DNA of 64,000 nt from Oreocharis arfaki (Eukaryota > Chordata > Aves > Passeriformes > Paramythiidae). Below, piece after piece: positions 14,736 through 26,597 of the stretch (position 1 is the stretch's first letter; each line of letters begins with the position of its first letter). A program made the position numbers and the translations under genes. Under the pieces are notes generated by a model, which was given only the letters and a program-made list of their open reading frames with translations, was not told the origin of the DNA and made no database searches. The stretch covers positions 623,118-687,117 of the forward strand of contig VZRR01002170.1 in NCBI GenBank assembly GCA_013398015.1, written 5' to 3'.

Positions 14736-17700
14736 ATACCTATCTATACCTATATCTTCAGCATAAACAGATACAAACAAAATGTTGGCTCCTAATCCAT
14801 TGACCAAAACAGATTTTGTTTACCCTACTTAAGGGCCTAAGTTAATGGTGATCTACAAAGACGGGGATAATAGAAGAAATTATTCTTCTGTTGAAGAAGA
14901 GAGTAACTACTGAAAAAGAGAAAACTTGCACCAATGCTTATTCCATATTCAGATTTGAAAACTCAGCAGATAATCAATCATTCATTATGATTAACCTTGG
15001 CTAGGGAGCAGTTTTCCCACAACAGGAATAATATGGATACCCAAGACATTAAAAAGGGAGACAGGGGAGAGCAGTGGACAACAATAAAAAAACCCACCAA
15101 GTGAAGAAATACAACCAGGGAAAGACATTTAAGGATGGAAGCACATCCAAATCGATTCAGCGTGGAGAGCTTTGAAATATCTGGCAGTGTCGGCAGCAGG
15201 CAGTCTGAGAGGCAATATTTGTGTGTACTGGCTGTGTACCAACATCACAGGATATTTTAAAAGGTAGATTCTCACAATGATTTTTACCCTCTAGTCTTCC
15301 TATGTCTGGCTCAGATGGTGGTCAATGGGAAAGACCAACGGAGTTTTGGAGACTCAAGACAGGCCAGTCAAAAAATTTGCTGTTAATCTAAAACTCTGCC
15401 GTGCCTGTGCAAACAGCAGATCTAAATAACTTCAGATGGAGAAAACCAAAGGAATCACCAACTTATTGCCCCCAGGCACTGCCTCCTGCCACACCCTGGG
15501 TTACCAGCACCACTGCACTTTCTTTCAATAAAAATAATAATAATAAAAGTCAGGAAGAAAAAAATAATGAAAGTAATTAAAAAACTGAAGTGAAATAAAG
15601 CAGTAAGGTTTCACCATTGTTCTTTAGACATGGTTCAAAATATGCTGGAAGGAGTCAGAATTAGAAAAGCCAAATTCTCAAAAGAAACAAATGAGTTGCA
15701 AGTCCAAATCACCAAAATAAAATTACTCAAGACAGAAAGGCATTAAGTGTACACAACAGCACAATGATGTAGACAAAACAAAGAAAAGCTGTTCACCTGA
15801 TGTCTCATTCGTCTGGACTATTTGACAAGGCAATTACTGTCACATGTGGCACTTTCCTATGTATTTCAGGAGACAAGGTCTAATTTTTCATCCTTTTGAG
15901 GAAGCATTACACCAAAATGTCATGAGTAACTAATGAGCTTTTTGTAAACACTCAGCAGAACATTTATAGGGCCAGTTGTGTGTGCATACAGTCCTTCTAT
16001 GATGCTCCTAATCTGCTATCCTCCCCTCTCATAATTTGAGCACTTACAGTGAGAGCACAAGTATTCTTAAGAAATAAATCAGTACAAATCAAGAGCAAAA
16101 CAACCTGTGGGAAAAAAATCATCGTCTATCTGCCTTTTTAACAAAGATGTACTGAAGAGATCTGTAATTATCACCTCAGAAAATGCACACTGCCCACAAA
16201 AGCCAAGGATTCTGAAGACAGCACAGCAACAGCTGCAGATATTTACGTGTTTCTCTTTCCATTTTAAGCACATATTTGCAACGAAAAATTTTATCTAAAC
16301 ATGGATCATGATTATATGAGCTGATGATTGTCCACTTTCTTGACCTGGGGAAAGATGTTTATCTAGAACAGACTTAATGAATTATCCTCCCTTCACGCAT
16401 TTTTATGCTTCTCTGTTTGAATACTGTTCTGTTTATAGCATTTTTAGTTCAACTTTGATGTTGTAAGGGAAAGATTTAGAAAAATACTAAGTGTTATTGG
16501 CTGAGGGCCTAATTCAAATATATAACAGTGATTGACTACAATGTTTCTTACAGCTTTCTGTTCCTGAGCTCAGAAGTCAGTAGAATTGTTTTTCAACTGC
16601 ACTTTAATCATTATTTACTCCCTTTTTCATTCTTACAGCTGAGTGGGTTCTTTCTTTCAAGTTGATTTTTCAGACAAACCAAGCCCGTATTTTGGATTCA
16701 ACACTCATTAAAACACAACCAGAAAATAAAGACTGTAACTGAAGTCTGCCTCCTCCCAGCTACATACCTTAACACCTAAACCACAAACACAGATGCTTCA
16801 GACAGAACTTTACAGCTTACATACCACATTAAGCAGCAACATTACCCCTTCTCTAAGTGTAATCAAAAAGAAATCAGTCACACAAAACTCTATTTTGTAG
16901 GATATCTCCTACAATAGACCAACTCCATGAGCATTTGCAGAATCAAGGAGACCACAAGCCAGAGGCAGAAGAGAACTTTCATTCCTGTGCCTGCAGAGTT
17001 CAGACATCATTTAATACCTGAGGTGCTTCACTTGCCAAGAAAATGATAATCCCTAACACAAGCAGAGTGAAGGCACTCAGGAAACTTCAGGCAAGCAAAT
17101 ATGCCCCTGCATAGCTTGGAAACCTCTAGGGTCTAAACACTATCTAAAAAAAATTCTTTGGGTCATAATTTAAGATTCAAGGACCTGAATTTATCCTAAA
17201 TCAAATGTCAAGCACATAAATTCCAACTTGCACTTGGTCTTGTTCCTACCATCTTTCCATACAATGAGCCTTGTGCTGGAAGGGAGGTTCCTAAACTCTG
17301 TGGGACCACTAATACCACAGAGCAACCACAGTCAGAAGCAGCAGTAGGAACACTCAGAGGGAGATGAAACTGGGACAACCCTGCAGCAACAGGAAAACAA
17401 AACCATTCACATGCAGAAGGTATTAATCTACAGCCACATCTGCAAAGATTCATGCACCAAAATTACTTCTCTTGCACTAACAAGCCTGCTGTGGAGATAG
17501 ATTGATAGAAAACTTGAGAGCCATCTTATTCTGTATCTGTTGCAGTGCTTTGCAGGTTTTACGGCCATACAACAATACCCTTTTCTTTCTATAATTGGCT
17601 CTGCTCAATACTTCACAACCATTTTTATCCTCTGTCTCTCTGGAGAGTTAAAAGGATTTAGACTTTAACTCAGGAGAGAAATTAAACCTCTAATTAGACC

Positions 17701-18560
17701 AGGTGTGCCTAGAACTGCATTCCCCAGGAAACCTAAATAATTCTACCTTAATTTTACAAATTTATAAATCATTAGAATGCAAAACCTGTAAATAGGAATT
17801 AGTCAGGAGCTTAAAACTGTACTGAAACACCAGGAATGACTGTATGCTTCCCACACAGCAAACATCCCACGAAGCATTAAATTCCTGCTCCAAAGCTCAC
17901 TGGAATGAGTGAAAAGAGACCCACAGGGGTTTGGATCAAACCTGAAACCCTGCAGGCATACAGTGTTTAACCAGATAGAGCTGCCCTGGCTTGACAGAAG
18001 CAGCTCAGGAGCTGCAGGTTAGCTCACCCAATGAGTTATATGAGCTTCCCAAGACCCATGTAGAGGCTTTGCATAAAGGATGAAAGCACAAATAAAGCTG
18101 GACCTGTGGTGATAAGTGCCTCTGAACAAGAAACAATCTGCCCGCGGCTCAGAGAAAATTAAAGCGCAAAAAAAGAAACAATTTGCTTAAGGTCACATAG
18201 GAGAATCAGAATTACCATACACATCATCTGAATCCCATTCTTGTGGCTCATCCGCTCATTCTGAGCTCTGCCTGCTGCATTGGAAGGTTTAACACTCTAA
18301 CCAGCTGTGGCAGGACATGTCTACCCCCTCTCTCTACCACAGATGGCTGGTTCATATGCAAGAGACAACTCGGGTGGGTCACAGGCCCAGCATGAGGTAT
18401 CTCTGGTGCCAAAGAGCTCAGGCCAGCAGCTAAGAAACAGCATCTTGGCCTGGAAGGCAAATGTGGAAAGAGATGAAAGAAATACTTTGACCAAAGGACA
18501 CAGGTTTTTACATCTATAAAAGATCACCTAAATTAACACACAGCAGAAGTCTCATATACT
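14736..18560. other. Non-coding stretch, no gene recognised
   Basis: No gene, RNA or repeat family was recognised. There is a small AAT-rich patch near 15,533-15,548. The opposed open frames at about 16,079-16,298 and 18,248-18,527 overlap each other on both strands and match nothing I know, so I treat them as chance. Confidence 0.45.
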
Positions 18561-18564
18561 CCTT

Positions 18565-18961
18565 GGGAACATGTGAGGAGATTTCTCCCCTTAAGTCCGG
18601 ATGCAGACTTTTGAGGTTACTTCCCCGGGGATTGAGAGAAAAGATTTCGATGTCTACCCCTCTCAAGGATTGGTGGTAAGAAACATTGAATCCTAAGTTA
18701 CGCTATTTCTTAGCTAGCTGTAATTTTAATGGTACTTTTAACTCCGCGTGTATATTACTAGTAATCCCTTTTGCCTTCTCTCTGTGTAGTAATAGTCTGT
18801 TTTAAGTCTTATGTCTGTTAGTTTTGTGTCTATTAAATAAATAATTCATTTTATAATAGACCAGATCAGTCATTATTAAAGACCCTGCAAATCAGAGTGG
18901 ATTTTGGAGTGCTGGCCACTCCAGTACAGCAACTGCCTGTTGCCAGAGGCCTGGGCAACAT
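18565..18961 (+). mobile_element. Possible solo LTR of an endogenous retrovirus-like element
   Basis: The block differs in texture from its surroundings. It has a promoter-like part with CpG dinucleotides ('cttccccggggattg', 'actccgcgtg'), then a T-rich stretch. An AATAAA at 18836-18841 is followed by a G/T-mixed tail ending near 18,961. That order (U3-like, polyadenylation signal, short tail) is what a solo LTR shows. I could not find a clear matching target-site duplication, and the ends are approximate. It carries no viral coding sequence. It could instead be unique sequence. Confidence 0.25.
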
Positions 18962-20519
18962 ACAGGAGCTGATTCAAACTTACATCATTCCATTCGTAAC
19001 ACCAGCCTCCCTGGATAACACTATTGGTGCAGGGAAAAGCAGGTCTTCCTGAGTTAAACAGACATCAAACTCACTCTTTGCAAGGAAGAAAAGGTTATGC
19101 TGATAGTTCTCCTGAGCAGACAGATCTGTGGAAGAAAAGGTTATCCTGATAGCTCTTCTGAGCAAATGGATGTGTGGAGAAAGGTTACCCACATGTGTAT
19201 CGAAAAGTGCTCAAAGGGCAGGGCTGCTCAAATCTCAAAGGGCATTTCTTTGCTATTCATTGGATTGCTTGACTGTCCAAGAAAAAAACAAGTGTGAAAA
19301 TCAAGTAAATGGCATTTACGGTTCATCCATGCCAATCTTTAAGCATGAAACCTGCTCACTTGGTCAGCTGGTCAGTTAAGCATCCACCGATTTTCTCAAT
19401 CATGGAAAAATTGCTGGCACATCAGTAATTTAAAAAAAAAAAAAAAAAACAAACTACAGCACAACACCTAAAATCCACTTCCAAAAGGAAACAAACATTT
19501 CTAACATTGGTTCTGAGCATATACTATTTTTCCTAGGATCTGTCTCTTCTCAACTTACTCATTAATCCTCCCCACGGAAAATTAGGCATAACAGCTACCA
19601 GGCACTGCAAAATACCAAAGCAAGAAATTACTACAAAAAAGGTGACTTCAAGAATCCCATTACAGCTAAGGAGAAAACAAGTATGACTTACAACAATCAA
19701 GGAAATACAGTTGATTAAAATGAGACTTGGATCCTAGTATTTTGGACAGATTTTGACATGTACAAGAAAGGAAATACTGTTAATAAACAGTTTTCAGAGT
19801 CTTCCATATTTTACTATTAATTCAAACAAACAGGAGAACAAATCTGTCATGGAAGACAGATTCCACATTTGAAGTCTGCAGTTGCCCTTAGCTCTTCTTC
19901 TTGCAGTAACTTTAGCTAATGATACCACTTTTGCTCCATTTACCTAGTTTTAATTAAATGATGCTCAGCACAGGGTCCGAGGCTGTAGCCATGACACAAT
20001 TCTAAAATTTCTTTCTTAGAAAAGAACAATGACCAGAAATTGATGACAGGTTGGTCGTCTGGTTCAATTTTAAAAACAACTCAAAGCAGATATTTTCATT
20101 ACTATCCATCATTTTCTGTATTAGTCACTGAGATTACTGCAGATGAAGCACAGCCTCTAGCCCACCTTTCTAGCTTATTACTCACAGGAGTGATCCTATT
20201 TATCTGAAAATAATGAATTTTTAACTTTTCATAACATAAGAGTAGGAGACTGGTCTAGTTGTGTCTAATGATTTTTCACTCTCCAAATTACAAGATAAGA
20301 ATCTGTAACTCAATTGTATCAGGCAGATGGTGAGGGAGTGTTCCATAACACCACACAAGTCTTTGTATGATCCTGGTTTTCATGTGCAAAAGATTCCACA
20401 CAGAGGGGTTCTCAAGATACTTCAAAAAAAGATACAGATATACGTACGTATGTATGAAGATTTTGCTTTCTAGCAAGAATATGGTTAGAATACTCCACTG
20501 CAATTACAGATACACACAT
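18962..20519. other. Non-coding stretch
   Basis: Apart from the 46-bp duplication at 19085-19176 and an A-run of 18 bases at 19432-19449, I see nothing recognisable. The A-run has no identified element attached to it. Confidence 0.45.
19085..19176. repeat. 46-bp tandem duplication
   Basis: Two adjacent 46-bp copies, 19085-19130 and 19131-19176, begin 'gaagaaaaggttat' and contain 'ctgag' at the same place. They differ at about seven positions. A short degenerate third start ('gagaaaggtta') follows. This is a small local duplication old enough to have diverged, and it has no known function. Confidence 0.9.
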
Positions 20520-21855
20520 TTGGAAAGTTGAGATAAGCCTTGGGCTGCCTGGTCCCCTGAGCCAAAGGACCATGAGTGTGGGAATAGAGACTTTCCATTT
20601 GTGGACATTGAAACTGTAAGGGACCAGCTGTATCAGCTGAACGTTCACAAGTCCTTGGGGCCTGATGGAATTCATCCCAGAGCACTGAGGAACTAGTGGA
20701 AGTTATGGCAGGACCTCTCCTGATCAGGTACCAAAGGTTTTGGGAGTCTGGGGAGGCCCCTACTGACTGAAGCTGGCCAGTGTTATTCTGGGCTACAAAA
20801 AACGTGAGGAAAGATCCAGGGAACTACAGACCTGTTCGTCTCAGTACCTGCAAACATTATGGAATACCAGATTCTACTGGGTTCTTAAAGTCATTTGAAG
20901 AATAATGCAATCATCAGGCACAGTTAACATGGGTTCACAAAGGAAAGTCTCATTTAACTCCTCTGACACCCTCCTATGATAAGGTCAGCTGTCCAATGGA
21001 TGAAGGGAAGACAGTGGATACAATTTTTCTGGATTCTAGGGAGGCTTTTGATGCCGCCTCTCACAGCATCTTTCTGGAGAAGCTGTCCAGCTGTGGGATG
21101 AGCGGGTTCAGGGTGCACTGGGTGACGAACTGGCTGAAGGGCACAGCTCAGAGGGCTGTACTGATTGGGGCCACACCTGTCTGGCCACTGGTCACCTGGG
21201 GATGGCTGGCTGGCAGCAGCTCAGTCTGAGTCAGCAGGGTGTGCCCCAGCAGCCAGGAGGGCAAACTGCATCCTGGGGTGCCTCAAACAGCATCATCAGC
21301 CGGTCAAAAAAGTCAATTGTCCCGCTGAATTCAGCGTTGCTGCAGCCTCACCTTGAATACTCAGGCAGTTCTGGGCCCCACAATTTAAGAAGGATGTGAA
21401 GGTCCCTGAAATGCATCCAGAGGACAGCAGCAGAGCCAGTGACAGGACCAGAAGGAAAGTCCCATGAGGAGCAGCTGAGGGCTTTGGGCTTGTCTTGTTT
21501 GGAGCAAAGGAAGCTGAGGGGTGATCTCGCAGCTTTCCACTGTTTCCTGAGGAAGGGAAAGGGAGAGGGAGATGTTGAGCTCTTCTCCCTGGTATCCCAT
21601 GATAGGAAACGCAGGAATGGTTCAAAGCTGTGCCAGGGGAAGTTTAGACTGGACATTAAAAAACATTTCTTTACCAAGCAGCTGGTCAAACCTTGGAACA
21701 GGCTTCCTACAGAGGTGGTTGATGCCGCAAGCAGTGTTTACAAGGCACTAGGAAAATGCCCATAATAACGTGCTTTAACTTGGCCAGCCCTGAACTGCTC
21801 AGGCAGCTGGATTAGATGATTGCTGCAGGTACCTTGCAACTGAAATAGTCTAACA
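20520..21855 (+). repeat. CR1 LINE fragment with reverse-transcriptase remnant and internal deletion
   Basis: The 5' part encodes a broken CR1 reverse transcriptase. Around 20,640-20,700 the sequence reads like the 'GPDGIHPRALREL' block, and 20,790-20,850 like the 'REDPGNYRPV' block. At 20,996-21,190 a frame preserves 'DEGKTVDTIFLDSREAFD', then 'SHSIFLEKL' and 'NWLKGTAQRAV', the core RT region with the first catalytic aspartate neighbourhood. Near 21,195-21,240 the sequence jumps from this RT region to the CR1 3' part ('PHLEYSGS...' onward), so the second half of the RT, including the YADD-type motif, is deleted. Frames are shifted several times. It is a dead copy belonging to a different, older subfamily from the ones ending in 'ccattctatgattct'. 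Confidence 0.9.
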
Positions 21856-24800
21856 CGGCTACAATACAGGTATATAATTTTTATTTCCAAAATATATTGA
21901 TTAGGATCTCTATACAAGCCTGGGATTGTCTGAGGTTACGTGGTGTAGAGCTATGGAACTGGCCCTCTATCTGCTGAACGGCACCCCAGTGGTCTTTTGA
22001 AGTTCCAGTGCTGGAAATTATCGCCAAAAACCTGGTGTGATCTCAACTGAAAGTGTTTCCAATACTAGTTTTACTAAACGTTTCTAAATAAAATCATGTA
22101 GCTATAAAAAAAATTGATAAGGGAAAAGGAGAGAAGGTCTGTACTGCTTTTTCTGTTGAAGGCATCTTACAATGTTATTACTGAAGCTCAGACCCATTTG
22201 AAGGTTTCCATAAACATTTAAGATAGCAATCGCATTCCATAACAAGCAACTTCAAAGTCACAATAAAATTGTGCTGACACTAAGAAAACTCCTTCAAGAA
22301 CTGACTGGGCATAAATTACAACTGCTCATGCAGTACATACCCTGTTCTTGCATATCACACAAAGCCTTTGAGGAGTGCTGCAAGCACAGCACAGCACGGA
22401 ACGACTCCACACAGAGAAATGCCCAGAGGCTGCCTGGGTGTGCAACTCTTCAGTGCTACCCAAGAATATTTTGTGTTAGTATGAGACACACTGCCTACCT
22501 CCTCTGCTGTGGACCCATAAGCCATGATCCACTCTTGTTTGAAGAAGTCACATGGCACAGACGTAAGCACAACTGAGAAGGGCAGTCACTCGATTTAAGA
22601 CCTCTGGCAGGATGCAAAAAATGATTTTCCACAGAAGGCTGGCAGAAAGTAAACAGGTACTCAAGATATGTTCAAGAAAACATACAGGAAAAAGTGCTGC
22701 CAACTACTTGGATCAGGAACATAGGTAAACAAAGTCACAAGGCCAATAACTTTACAAGCGCCCACTGTGGGTTCTGTGGCTCTTCCTCTCAGGGTACCTT
22801 TAAAAAACCAAAGGAACTCATTTTATAGGTCATTGTGAACTGCCTAGAAATATTGGACTTTAATATGAATCCCTACACCTTGAACATTATTCAAGAAGAA
22901 AAACAGTCCAAATTCAAACTCCTACACCGTTTCACTGTACCACAAATAGAGGTGTTACTCATTTTCTTCAAGTCAGACATCTCTGAGGGCTCGGTCATGT
23001 AATGCAGTGATGTAGAAGATACACCAAGTACTTCATCTTGCTCAGCATCGTACATATAGGTAAACAAATCTGAGTTTGACAGCCTCCTACTGGCAGCCCT
23101 TCAGTGCCTTCAAATTACAGTCCACACTGGAGATAAACAGGAGGAAGGCAAGGGCTGACCCTGCAATCAGAATGAAGTTTGCAGCCTGGCATTAGCACTC
23201 TGAGAGATAATCATAACCCACAGAATCCATATAAATGTATATTCACACATTTCCCATTTTTAAATGCATAATCAAAACACTTTCTAGTGCTCAATACTTC
23301 ACCTCATGCCAGAAGGCAGGAGTACTTCACAAAGCAGTTTGCGGTATTTGGGAGGGTTTTTTTGTGCAGATCAATAAACACTGGAGTTCAGTTACATTTA
23401 ATTTCAAAAGGTCAGCAAGCCTTTTACATTTTTCCAGAAAATGAACTGTTCTTAGGATCTTCATCTTGTTCCAAAAAAATGTACCTCACTCCATGCCTGT
23501 GATGTAACAAGGTTTTAGTAATCCTTGACATTTGGCAGTACACACGAAAGCTGCATGAAAAACACATTTCAACCCCAAGAAACAGCTGACCGTTTCAGCC
23601 ACAGGAACAGCAAATACTTTTACAAACTTACAAAGCAATTGCATTAGCAATCTGAAGGGAAGAACCACCCATACTTGACTCAAAGAAGAATAATTAGAAT
23701 TATATCAACTATAGAAAGAAACATAGCTATATCAGAATTTTTTTAGTACCATACACCTGACCTTTAGCTCAATAAACTGCTAGGGGTAAGACTGAAACTT
23801 TTATAAGGATGAAACACTCCCATGGGTCTTGTAAATTCCCCAAAACCTAAAGTAACATGATGCCAGGTGTAACCATGTAGGGGCAATTCCTCTATTTCTG
23901 AAGGACAGCAAAAAATATCTTCTGGAGATAAACAACAGAAATAGAAGTTTCTGTCACCGTAAACATTAAGTCTCATACAGTACTAGACTACATGGAACAG
24001 AAAAAAAAATTAAGTACTTTTAAAAAGCTGTGCAAGGTCTTCAGTAAAAAGATCAGTATAAGTCAAATTTATTTGATGAGTAGCTAAAGCAGGGATGACT
24101 GCACGTAGGGCATACATTTTTGCTTTCTACTGTGGTTATGTATGTAAGTATGAAAAACCTCACAGAAGGTCAGGCATTTTGTCCAGCAGACTGAAGGAAA
24201 ATGTTTTAGAATAATCCAGTTGAAGAAGAAGGAGAGAATGAACTCTTTTCTTCTTTTTAGTTATATTTTAGTTTCACCTGTCTGGGAAAAAGCTTGCTGT
24301 GCCAAGCACTCTGCCATTGTGGATGTGCCTCAGCCTGTGGAACTGGGTTCTTTTCTGCTCCATTCATCCTCATGAACATCCTGCAATGCTCCATATGAAA
24401 GATGCTTGCTCTAAAATATGTGTTATTTTACTGAATGTCTCATGTTTACCAGGTAAGTTCTCAGCCTAGCAATATCCTGCACTGGCAGAGCAGCTCTCAA
24501 CCAGCTGGTGCCTGAATCTGTATCCTAACTGCAAACACGCCTTCTTAAAGCGAGCATGGTTAAAACTCTGCATCTGCATTTCCCAGCTGGTCACATTATC
24601 GAAAACAGAACAGACCAACCCCAGACATAAGGGTATATACCCATGTTTTATGGCACTGAGCATTTGGACTTTTCCTAATTAGGGATCTAGGGGATTATGT
24701 TTCAGATAACATGTAACGACCACTTCCATCCTGAACCTGCCAGAACAGCTGCAGCCCACAAGGACAAAGGAGCCCAGAACAAAGGCGAGAAGGAGAAAAA

Positions 24801-26099
24801 GCAGTTTCAAGCTTTCAAGGGGCAGTCTATGCAACAATCTCTTGAAGGACTTTGGGGCTCACCCACCTTAGTCATTTATCTGGAGGGAATATTTTATCAC
24901 GATTTGAGATCAAGGAGGCTGGATGAAGCGTGAGGGAGACCATGACTAACCCAAACAGCCTCATAACAGAAACATTCTTATGGCACAGAGAGAACACCCT
25001 TCAGGCCTACAGAGGACCTGCAGCTAAGCCTGTTCTCAAATGTTTTTCTGAATAGGGATTGATTTAAACAAGTGTTTTCCCTAAAACAGGAGCTTAAGCA
25101 GTAGAAAAATCAATAGAAGCATTTATCAGGAAAAGACAAAAATCAGTTACTTTTGATTCTAAATGAATACCATGGGGAAAACTAGGTTCAGAGTGCATCC
25201 TTCCGTTCAAGCAGAATTAGAATCTGAAGTGGAAAGTTGTGTAATATAATTGGCTAATTCTTAGCACCAGTCTTTCAACATCAATGAAAATCTCCCTACA
25301 AGCAAAATGTTATCAAATTTTATTAGCAGTTACACACACACAAAAAGAAGCCAGTAAACTCTGTGCTGGAGATAACTGTTATTTAGCTGGTCAATAAACA
25401 GTAACTACAGCAGTTTCAGCTTTGTTTCGGGATTAATACAACTGATAATGAGACATTTACAAGACTGCAAAAATTGTTTTTAGCATACGTTTTTGTAAAA
25501 ATAATAGTACCTACATTAGTACATGCACACACCTTGAATACACCTGCAGACTTGAAAAAACATGCAACTTAAGGCAAGAGGAAGTTGTCTGCAGTGTGAA
25601 CAGACTGGTGAAAAAATGCTTATAACCCCAACTTCTATTACATTTTTAACTTGCCAATCTCTCTCATTTTTTCCTCTTGCCTGCTGTCTCCTTTTCCTCT
25701 TCTACATCTTGCTAATCCCTTCAGCCATCCCTCCTGAAGTAACTGGCCTGAGGTGATTAACAAATCTTCAACACCTGCAGGTTGCAGCAATGGGCTCACC
25801 TCTTCAGCAGGTCTTCCCTAAAGGATCAGAAGTGAGCAGGGTTTGTGCTGTTGAATAGATTCCCTGAAAAAAAAAATAGTGGGGAAAAAATGACACTTCA
25901 GAAGCCGAGAAATGACTGATGTTCCCAGATTTCCATGTAATGCTTGCAAATCTTGGAGCTCTTTTATCTCCTCTGTCCAGAAGAGTTGCAGAGACAGCAC
26001 ATGCTAGAAATGACACTGCAAACTAGAGATTAACCCACCCATTCTCCATCTGGATACCAGTGGCAAAGTGCCATCAAAAGCAAACAAACCACTTCTTGT
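21856..26099. other. Non-coding stretch, no gene recognised
   Basis: I read both strands and recognised no exon series, RNA gene or repeat family. The open frames near 22,271-22,576 and 23,235-23,502 overlap frames on the other strand or in other phases and have no family resemblance. Confidence 0.45.
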
Positions 26100-26597
26100 C
26101 CACAACACAGGAAGGACATGGACCTGTTGGATGAGTCCAGAGGAGAGCCACCAAGTTGATCAGAGGACAGAGCACCTTCCCTACGAGACAAGGCTGAGAG
26201 AATTGGGATTGTTCAGCCTGGAGCAGAGAAGGCCTCAGGGCAACCTAACTGCAGCTTTCCAGTCCCTGAAGGGAACTTACAGGAAAGATGGGGCAAGACT
26301 ATTTACAAGAGCATGAACTGACAGGACAAGGGGGAATGGGTTCAAAATGAAAGAGAGTAGGTTTAGATATTAGGGGAAAACTTCTTTACTGTGAGGGTGA
26401 TGAGGCCTTGAAACAGGTTGCCCAGTGGACACACCATCCCTGGCAGTGTGCAAGACCAGGTGGGATGGGACTATGAGCAACCTGGTCTAGCTGAAAGTGT
26501 CCCCTGCCCATGGCAGGGGGGTTGGAAGTAGATGATTTTCAAGGCCCATTCCAACCCAAACCATTCTACAATTCCATGGTTCTATGGTTCTACAATT
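26100..26597 (+). repeat. CR1 LINE 3' fragment
   Basis: Typical CR1 3' region: 'ccagaggagagccacca', 'ctgagagaattgggattgttcagcctggagcagag' in pieces, 'ggttgcccagtgga', 'gcaacctggtctagctgaaa', then 'ccattccaacccaaaccattct' and a degenerate tail. It is 5'-truncated, as most CR1 copies are. Confidence 0.93.
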
